From Bacteroidia bacterium (GTDB lineage: Bacteria > Bacteroidota > Bacteroidia > NS11-12g > UBA9320), in assembly GCA_013042025.1 (NCBI GenBank), contig JABDQY010000288.1, positions 1-12,011 of the forward strand: DNA of 12,011 nt, read 5' to 3'. The translations under genes and the position numbers were made by a program. The notes below the pieces were generated by a model. It made no database searches and was not told the origin of the DNA. It saw nothing but the letters and a program-made list of their open reading frames with translations. Each line of letters starts with the position of its first letter. Positions within the stretch are counted from its first letter, which is position 1. Below are positions 8,224 through 12,011 of the stretch, piece by piece.

Positions 8224-8340
8224 CTACAAAGTTAACGAAAACAGAGGTGAAGAAGTGAATTGTGAAGCAGTTCTTTTGGCTTTGTTTATTCCAGCATCTT
8301 CGGCTTGTTCAGCCATTTTATCTGGCATTAATACATCCAT
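8224..8340 (-). pseudogene. N-terminal remnant of a FocA-like formate/nitrite transporter gene
   Basis: An ATG at 8340 opens a 38-codon frame closed by TAG at 8224. Its first residues, MDVLMPDKMAEQAEDAGINK, then AKR, line up with the start of formate/nitrite (FNT) channels; E. coli FocA, as I remember it, has DLLLPAAMAKVAEEAGVYKA there. Asp, Leu, Pro, Met-Ala, Ala-Glu, Ala-Gly and Lys-Ala all agree. After Ser-Gln-Phe, where FNT proteins enter their first helix with an Ala-Gly-x-Phe-Ile motif, the frame turns into an unrelated Ser/Leu tail and stops. FNT proteins have about 260-290 residues, so roughly 250 codons are missing, and the next intact gene begins 33 bases on. The simplest reading is an internal or terminal deletion. 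It could instead be a chance match or a functional micropeptide, but the motif is long for chance. Confidence 0.6.
8226..8234 (-). promoter_or_regulatory. Bacteroidota -7 promoter box of the lipoprotein gene
   Basis: TAACTTTGT on the - strand fits TAnnTTTGY fully. Transcription would start near 8221, giving a leader of about 30 bases before the ATG at 8190. It overlaps the last codons and stop of the FocA-like remnant. No good -33 TTG is present. Confidence 0.55.
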
Positions 8341-8368
8341 ATTGATTTAGTTGTTTTTGCTTAATTCT

Positions 8369-8388
8369 TGTTCTCGAATTTAAGAACA
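8369..8388. repeat. Short inverted repeat at the end of the membrane-protein gene
   Basis: TGTTCT and AGAACA are separated by 8 bases and span the stop codon of the 138-residue membrane protein gene. The arms are only 6 bp and no T-run follows on the - strand, so a rho-independent terminator is doubtful. It could be an operator of the lost FocA-like gene, or chance. Confidence 0.25.
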
Positions 8389-8796
8389 TAAAAGACTTTC
8401 AAGAACGGGTAAGAAAAATATAGCAAAGATTAGAATGAGTGAAAATAGAATATCCAAAGCACCCACATGAAGGTTTATGCCACGAAAAGAATCGTCGATA
8501 TCATCTGAAAAACGAAGCCAAAGATAAAAATCGCGTTTGTTCACGCGTTCGCTTATCATTTTGAAACTAAGGTCTAACATGTTGTAGAAGAAGGGAGTCA
8601 TAATACACCAAGAGAAGAAGTGGAAATCTTCATGTACAACGTTAAAATATCCAAGCCAACCCACTAAACCGATAATGAAGAGTAGAGCTGTAATTGACCA
8701 CCGCACGATGTTCGAGTTCCATTGCTGCCTGCGTGTGTAGAGCAGGAGGAACATAATTCCGTACGCTAATGTTATTCCGAAGATGGTCCAATCCAT
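8380..8796 (-). CDS. Unrecognised 138-residue membrane protein
   Basis: This small integral membrane protein has four likely helices (about residues 3-20, 33-51, 58-76 and 112-133). The loop between the third and fourth helix is conspicuous: TPFFYNMLDLSFK, then RDFYLWLRFSDDIDD, rich in aromatic and acidic residues that look conserved rather than random. I do not recognise the family. The gene starts 5 bp after the stop of the DUF1304 gene, so the two membrane proteins are very likely made from one message. The FocA-like remnant lies just downstream. No signal peptide or enzymatic motif is seen. Confidence 0.75.
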   Translation of the reverse strand: MDWTIFGITLAYGIMFLLLYTRRQQWNSNIVRWSITALLFIIGLVGWLGYFNVVHEDFHFFSWCIMTPFFYNMLDLSFKMISERVNKRDFYLWLRFSDDIDDSFRGINLHVGALDILFSLILIFAIFFLPVLESLLCS

Positions 8797-8801
8797 TCTG
8801 C

Positions 8802-9164
8802 TTATCCTAAAAGTAAGAATACGATTGCAATAGCAGAAGGAATGGTTTGAATGTATAAAATCTTACGATCTACAGAGTAGGCACCATACAAACCAGCGAT
8901 AGCTCCGCAACTTAAAAAGAAGAGGGCTACGTTGTTGCTCCAGCTTGCATCTTGAATGAGCAGCGACCAAATTAACCCAGCTGCAAGAAAACCGTTGTAC
9001 AAACCTTGGTTTGCAGCCATGGCTTTTGTTTTTGGAAATAGGTCTTTAGGAACTTTTCGGAACACTTTGGGTCCATGTTTTTCCCAAGCAAACATTTCAA
9101 ACCAGAGAATGTAGATATGAAAAAAAGCGATAATACCGATGAGAAGTTGTGTGAGGAGGTGCAT
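8802..9164 (-). CDS. DUF1304 family membrane protein
   Basis: This 120-residue protein has four membrane segments and shows the DUF1304 pattern: an N-terminal helix with FHIYILWFEMFAWEK, a KAMAANQGLYNGFLAAGL block (the NQGxYNGFLA core of the family, residues about 47-64), a third helix around CGAIAGLYGAYSVD, and a last helix opening with QTIPSAIAI. The family is widespread and short, and its molecular function is not known. ATG at 9164 with the HNH gene stop 40 bp upstream; an imperfect -7 box (TATCTTGC, 9183-9190) is in that gap. It is followed after 5 bp by the unrecognised membrane protein, suggesting an operon. Confidence 0.9.
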   Translation of the reverse strand: MHLLTQLLIGIIAFFHIYILWFEMFAWEKHGPKVFRKVPKDLFPKTKAMAANQGLYNGFLAAGLIWSLLIQDASWSNNVALFFLSCGAIAGLYGAYSVDRKILYIQTIPSAIAIVFLLLG

Positions 9165-9204
9165 GGTTTAATTATTTATTGAGCAAGATAACGATTTATA
9201 ATAA

Positions 9205-9504
9205 TTAGCTGTGCTGCTTATCGTGGCATGGTACACAAACAGATACCAACCAATCAATGGGTTCTTTTCCAATGTTTTTTTTCAAATAGCGTTTGTGATG
9301 AACTTGTGTTGCACGAGCACCACAGTATTGACATTCCCAATTGTCACGTCTTAGCACTACATACCGCTTTCTTCTCCAAGCATCGGATTTGAGATATACA
9401 TTTCTATAGTAGTCCCTACGCCTTTCTCGTTTTTCCTCAAACCTCCAACGGCTAAACGCCCATCCGAAGATTAGAACGAGAATGACAAGTATTTCAAACG
9501 TCAT
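9205..9504 (-). CDS. HNH nuclease-domain protein with N-terminal membrane anchor
   Basis: This 99-residue protein starts with a hydrophobic helix (residues about 3-18, ILVILVLIFGWAF), followed by a very basic and aromatic stretch (RFEEKRERRRDYYRNVYLKS), then a compact HNH domain. The domain shows CQYCG (Cys58, Cys61), VHHKRY (His69, His70) and CVPCHDKQH (Cys90, Cys93, His94). These fit the zinc-ribbon HNH fold, in which the two Cys pairs bind zinc and His residues act at the metal-dependent nuclease site. The positive residues after the helix predict that the domain faces the cytoplasm. The start is 1 bp after the stop of the preceding gene, so translation is probably coupled. No toxin/immunity or restriction partner is recognisable, and catalytic activity is inferred only. 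Confidence 0.85.
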   Translation of the reverse strand: MTFEILVILVLIFGWAFSRWRFEEKRERRRDYYRNVYLKSDAWRRKRYVVLRRDNWECQYCGARATQVHHKRYLKKNIGKEPIDWLVSVCVPCHDKQHS

Positions 9505-9505
9505 G

Positions 9506-9901
9506 TTACATACTACCTAATTTTACTATGCTTAGAAACTCTTCCAAACATTCGCAATGGTCTTCAATAAACTCCTCCAGTTCTTCATTAAACTCTGGCT
9601 TTATTTCTTGCCGGTTAATCGTCATGTGAACAACCAGTGCTTCTGGTGCTGGAGGATATCCTGTTGTAACCGTCCAACTCAATGCGTTGGGACATTCCAA
9701 CAGGGTAAAACGCACTCCGCCTTTTATGGTGCTTCGGGTTAATGTAAACTCTCCCCACAAACCGCCTATAGCTACTTCTTCTCCATTAGGGGTGTCTAAA
9801 TTAAATATCTGCGTACTCAGTTCGTCAAGATTCGCAAGACTTAACCTTTGCTGTATCTCCTCTTCGGTTGTTTCTACTTCTCTTATTCTAAAATACTCCA
9901 T
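9506..9901 (-). CDS. Unrecognised 131-residue soluble protein
   Basis: I do not recognise this protein. It is acidic, has no signal peptide or membrane helix, and looks like a single small alpha/beta fold: a charged N-terminal helix (TTEEEIQQRLSLANLDEL), a middle part that alternates like beta strands (EVAIGGLWGEFTLTRSTIKG, then VRFTLLECPNALSWTV), and a Glu-rich C-terminal helix (EFNEELEEFIEDH) containing a Cys-Glu-Cys. The stop is 1 bp from the ATG of the membrane HNH protein, the closest spacing in this block, so the two may work together. Whether it is a partner or an inhibitor of the HNH protein is speculation. The coiled-coil gene lies 34 bp upstream. Confidence 0.75.
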   Translation of the reverse strand: MEYFRIREVETTEEEIQQRLSLANLDELSTQIFNLDTPNGEEVAIGGLWGEFTLTRSTIKGGVRFTLLECPNALSWTVTTGYPPAPEALVVHMTINRQEIKPEFNEELEEFIEDHCECLEEFLSIVKLGSM

Positions 9902-9935
9902 TGTTGTTTTTTATACTGTGTTTAATGAGTGTGTT

Positions 9936-10538
9936 TTAATTTAAATTTTTTAAGTGATGCCACTGATCTGCAATCTCCTCTGAAAAATCTTCCCACTTGT
10001 CTTCAATTTCTTCACCTACCGCTGTCAATTTGGTTTTAAGATTGTGAAGCTTGTTCGAAACTACTTTCATTTTTTCATCCCGCACTTCTTTCGTTTCTTC
10101 TTTTCCCAAATGGAATTGTAATCTAAATAAATCAAATCGTGTGTGAAACTCACTCAATCGTTCATCTAAAACTCCTATGAAATCTTCAACATGGTCTTTG
10201 GTAGTTTCTAACTCCTCAGCTACCTTTCCTTTAAACACGTTGATACCTTTGGTGATTTTTTTCTGTTGTTCTTCCAATTCATCTTTGGTTTCAGCGGTAC
10301 CCAGAGCAGCTTGTACACGCAACTCTTCCAATGAAGTTTTTAGTTCTACTGCTTTTTCTTTGGTAAGATCCTGTGCATCATGCAATTTGTGGCTCATAGC
10401 ATCTACCCATTTCACCAGTTTTTTCTTTTGTTTTTCAAACTCCTCTTTCGCTTCCGCACTTCCTAAATGAAATTGAACATTTAACTCATCCACGAAGGTT
10501 CTCCATTCGTTAATTTTTCTTTTTGTTTCTTCTTTCAT
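9936..10538 (-). CDS. Coiled-coil protein with three internal repeats
   Basis: This 200-residue protein is almost wholly helical and charged, with no signal peptide, membrane segment or Cys. It contains three copies of a unit of about 37 residues, each built around [VL]Q(F/A)(H/A)LG followed by (A/E)E(T/A)K and a Lys/Glu-rich helix. The Gly residues are at about 26, 80 and 145, so the units are 54 and 65 residues apart; the difference of 11 suggests an apolipoprotein- or LEA-like 11-residue helical period. I know no firm function; membrane-surface binding or stress protection is inference. I start it at the ATG at 10538 rather than the in-frame TTG at 10547. It diverges from the sigma-factor gene, and a small ORF overlaps its 5' end. 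Confidence 0.8.
   Translation of the reverse strand: MKEETKRKINEWRTFVDELNVQFHLGSAEAKEEFEKQKKKLVKWVDAMSHKLHDAQDLTKEKAVELKTSLEELRVQAALGTAETKDELEEQQKKITKGINVFKGKVAEELETTKDHVEDFIGVLDERLSEFHTRFDLFRLQFHLGKEETKEVRDEKMKVVSNKLHNLKTKLTAVGEEIEDKWEDFSEEIADQWHHLKNLN
10026..10493 (-). repeat. Three diverged in-frame repeats in the coiled-coil gene
   Basis: The three copies lie at about 10383-10493, 10221-10331 and 10026-10136. They read VQFHLGSAEAKEEFEKQKKK, VQAALGTAETKDELEEQQKK and LQFHLGKEETKEVRDEKMKV at their cores. They are clear in protein but diverged in DNA, so the duplication is old. Confidence 0.75.
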
Positions 10539-10650
10539 GACAATCAATTTTACATGTTACTAAATACGAACTCAAAACAACTTTAGAAGCAGATAATGCG
10601 ATGGCCTTAGCCAATTGTATAACCTCAACTAAAGATGTGTCAAGACTCAT
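10510..10650 (-). CDS. Possible 46-codon small ORF upstream of the coiled-coil gene
   Basis: ATG at 10650 opens a frame of 46 codons that runs through the intergenic region and ends at TAA 10510, overlapping the first 29 bases of the coiled-coil gene in another frame. The product begins MSLDTSLVEVIQLAKAIALS, has a moderately hydrophobic amphipathic middle up to about residue 36, and ends in a basic tail (ERRNKKKN) that comes from the overlapping part. A perfect -7 box sits 12 bases before the ATG, and GGAAGAGG just ahead of it resembles a Shine-Dalgarno sequence, although Bacteroidota rely little on that. It may be a leader peptide coupled to the next gene, or only a by-chance frame in a long 5' leader. 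No homologue comes to mind. Confidence 0.35.
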   Translation of the reverse strand: MSLDTSLVEVIQLAKAIALSASKVVLSSYLVTCKIDCHERRNKKKN

Positions 10651-10661
10651 ACCTCTTCCTT

Positions 10662-10670
10662 ACAAAGATA
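10662..10670 (-). promoter_or_regulatory. Bacteroidota -7 promoter box upstream of the small ORF and coiled-coil gene
   Basis: TATCTTTGT on the - strand fits TAnnTTTGY fully. Transcription from about 10657 would give the coiled-coil gene a leader of about 120 bases, or give the 46-codon ORF a very short one. No TTG is found at the -33 distance. Confidence 0.5.
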
Positions 10671-10781
10671 CAAAATACCTTGCCTTTATTCATGCTTTCT
10701 CAAGTTTTACATCGAATTTAAATTGATTTGTAACTGTTATTTTAATATGGCAGAAATCATTTAATTCAGCTGAAAAAAATG

Positions 10782-10790
10782 TATCTTTAC
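10782..10790 (+). promoter_or_regulatory. Candidate -7 box of the sigma-factor gene
   Basis: TATCTTTAC differs from TAnnTTTGY by one base, and a TTA ends 18 bases before it, near the -33 position. A start of transcription near 10796 would leave about 20 bases before the ATG at 10815 and would exclude the ATG at 10779 as start. Confidence 0.35.
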
Positions 10791-10814
10791 ATTTCACTTT
10801 TAAACCGTACTATT

Positions 10815-11588
10815 ATGCTAGCTAATCTTTCCAAATCCAGCAGAAACAAGAGAAAGTTTCGCCTTCTTGTAACCGATACATATCCCAAGCTAATTCAATT
10901 TAAAAATGAAGACGACCAAAGGTCGTTCAATGAATTGGTATTGCAATTAATGCCTGCAATAAGAAATTATGTTGGTCGAAGATTGAATACTGCCATTAAA
11001 AAAGGCAGCATTACCAATGGGAAGTATAACCCTGATGACTTTATAGATCAATTGTTCATTGAAATTTACGAGCATATTGGGGAAGTGGAGGATAAGAAAG
11101 ATTTCTATCCTTGGTTATTTAAACGAACCAATGGTTTATTGGATGATGTTATTGTTGATGAAGAGTTTGGCGAGGTATTTTATCGCAATATTGATGATTA
11201 TTCTAAACCCGAATGGGATGAGATGCAAGAAGATTTTAGTACCGATGGTGATGGCGACTTAATGCTAATCGAAGAACTGGACGACATGTCGTATAACCAC
11301 AACGATTATGTTTTAGAACGTGTGTTTATTGAGGACAAAGAGAAAGGGATGATCAATCGTATTGATAAAGAAGTAAGTGCTGAAGAATTTCAAAATCACA
11401 TTGATATGGTGTTGCACAATTTACCTTCTGCAATGCGAAATGTTTTTGATTTGTTTGCTAACCAGCATTTGGAGTTGGATGAAATTGCCAAAATCCGAAA
11501 TAGTACCATTGCGGATGCGGAACAACTGTTAAACGATGCAAAAAAAGCATTGCTTGTTAGTTTCTTCAAACGATTCCCTCAAGATTAA
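10815..11588 (+). CDS. Sigma-70 family (ECF-like) RNA polymerase sigma factor with long acidic linker
   Basis: This protein of about 257 residues resembles a two-domain sigma factor. Residues about 36-110 look like region 2: DQRSFNELVLQLMPAIRNYV, DDFIDQLFIEIYEHI and FYPWLFKRTNGLLDDVI match the helix that binds the polymerase and the -10 strand. Residues about 194-250 fit region 4: LHNLPSAMRNVFDLF, then LDEIAKIRNSTIADAEQLL, the helix-turn-helix that reads the -35/-33 element, then DAKKALL. Between them lie about 80 residues rich in Asp and Glu (DGDGDLMLIEELDDM), far longer than the usual ECF linker. No membrane anti-sigma gene is adjacent. I prefer the ATG at 10815 over that at 10779, which lies upstream of a likely -7 box. 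The 3' end overlaps the convergent DUF1643 gene by 23 bp. Confidence 0.75.
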   Translation: MLANLSKSSRNKRKFRLLVTDTYPKLIQFKNEDDQRSFNELVLQLMPAIRNYVGRRLNTAIKKGSITNGKYNPDDFIDQLFIEIYEHIGEVEDKKDFYPWLFKRTNGLLDDVIVDEEFGEVFYRNIDDYSKPEWDEMQEDFSTDGDGDLMLIEELDDMSYNHNDYVLERVFIEDKEKGMINRIDKEVSAEEFQNHIDMVLHNLPSAMRNVFDLFANQHLELDEIAKIRNSTIADAEQLLNDAKKALLVSFFKRFPQD

Positions 11589-12011
11589 GCTGACGTAGCT
11601 TTTCTGTAACGTAGTGCTCCATATTAAAATCGACTAATTTACTTTTAGTTGGTTTGTACAATGGATGCCGAGGATGTCCTTTTTTAGTAGGCACTCCGAT
11701 TATTTTCCAGTTTAGATCTGAACCCAATTCTTTGAAAATATCTGCCATGCAGAAGGGGAGGTAGTTCCGTGAATCAATCAAATCTCCATAAGCTACCCAA
11801 ATGGTTTCAATGTTTAGTTCTTGGATTGCTGTGCAGATATGTTTCGTATTGGCCAATCGCAATTCGTTGTTTATTTCCGCATCCAAATCATTGGGGTTGG
11901 TAGCTCGTTGCGGATATACATTGAGCATCAGCCAACCGTCAAAACCATTGTATGTTGCAATACGTTTTACCGATTTAAGGGTATTGTCGAGGTTATCCGG
12001 TTCAGCGGTAC
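11566..12011 (-). CDS. DUF1643 family protein, 5' end outside the window
   Basis: The frame is open from the right edge to TGA at 11566-11568, about 148 residues. An ATG at 11928 exists, but the residues before it (TAEPDNLDNTLKSVKRIATY, then NGFDGWL) are plainly part of the family, so the true start lies beyond the window. DUF1643 hallmarks are the N-terminal TAxxDxxDxT segment, then LMLNVYPQRATNPNDLD, WVAYGDLID, and the C-terminal KKGHPRHPLYKPTKSKLVDF. The function of the family is not established. It is a soluble protein without signal peptide or membrane segment. It converges on the sigma-factor gene, and their coding ends overlap by 23 bp. Confidence 0.88.
   Translation of the reverse strand, partial: TAEPDNLDNTLKSVKRIATYNGFDGWLMLNVYPQRATNPNDLDAEINNELRLANTKHICTAIQELNIETIWVAYGDLIDSRNYLPFCMADIFKELGSDLNWKIIGVPTKKGHPRHPLYKPTKSKLVDFNMEHYVTEKLRQLNLEGIV

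Noticed and set aside
9936..9950. AATTTAAATT palindrome after the coiled-coil gene
   Set aside because: A ten-base palindrome of only A and T is expected by chance in such AT-rich sequence, and it lacks a GC stem for termination.
10598..10615. GC-richer TTGGCTAAGGCC segment, considered as part of an RNA hairpin or tRNA fragment
   Set aside because: The pairing is short and no tRNA-like arms or anticodon loop can be drawn; it fits better as part of the small ORF.
1..12011. Search for a defence island, prophage, transposon ends, CRISPR array or attachment sites
   Set aside because: No transposase, integrase, phage structural gene, spaced direct repeats or tRNA gene was seen; the HNH protein alone does not make a defence system.

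Overview
The window reads as a compact, AT-rich chromosomal segment of a Bacteroidota bacterium, most likely a member of the Flavobacteriales. Three things support this. One secreted esterase ends in a C-terminal domain of the type IX secretion (T9SS) sorting kind. Several starts are preceded by the Bacteroidota -7 promoter box TAnnTTTG rather than a sigma-70 TATAAT box. Many of the encoded families (YkuD_2-type L,D-transpeptidase, PPC-like lipoprotein, DUF1304, YgiQ) are common in that group. No tRNA, rRNA, CRISPR array, transposase or phage gene was found, and no gene-free stretch exceeds 300 bases.

Layout, left to right. Bases 1-767 hold the 3' part of an unrecognised + strand gene with a basic cluster and a Thr/Tyr-rich tract. 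It abuts, tail to tail with no gap, a long - strand block. In transcription order from the right, that block contains: a coiled-coil protein with three internal repeats (10538-9936), preceded by a possible 46-codon ORF (10650-10510); an unrecognised 131-aa protein and a membrane-anchored HNH protein, 1 bp apart (9901-9205); a DUF1304 membrane protein and an unrecognised membrane protein, 5 bp apart (9164-8380); an apparent N-terminal remnant of a FocA-type formate/nitrite channel gene (8340-8224); a PPC-like lipoprotein (8190-7648); a GT39-like membrane glycosyltransferase (7563-6160); a YgiQ radical SAM protein (6111-4138); a T9SS-exported esterase and an SRPBCC/AHSA1 protein, 10 bp apart (4074-2190); and a ZIP metal transporter overlapping an L,D-transpeptidase lipoprotein by 11 bp (2109-768). 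On the right, a + strand sigma-70-like factor (10815-11588) diverges from the coiled-coil gene and overlaps, tail to tail, a DUF1643 gene that runs off the window end.

The genes do not form one pathway. They fall into small transcription units: envelope functions (ZIP plus L,D-transpeptidase, the glycosyltransferase, lipoprotein, esterase), a tRNA- or metabolism-type radical SAM enzyme, and a regulatory end (sigma factor beside the coiled-coil gene). I see no clear new defence or mobile system. The observations most worth a second look are the FocA-like gene remnant, the possible small ORF with its own promoter upstream of the coiled-coil gene, the three-fold repeated coiled-coil protein, the membrane-anchored HNH protein in a coupled pair with an orphan, the sigma factor with a long acidic linker, and the repeated placement of -7 boxes only 6-14 bases from start codons, which suggests very short leaders.
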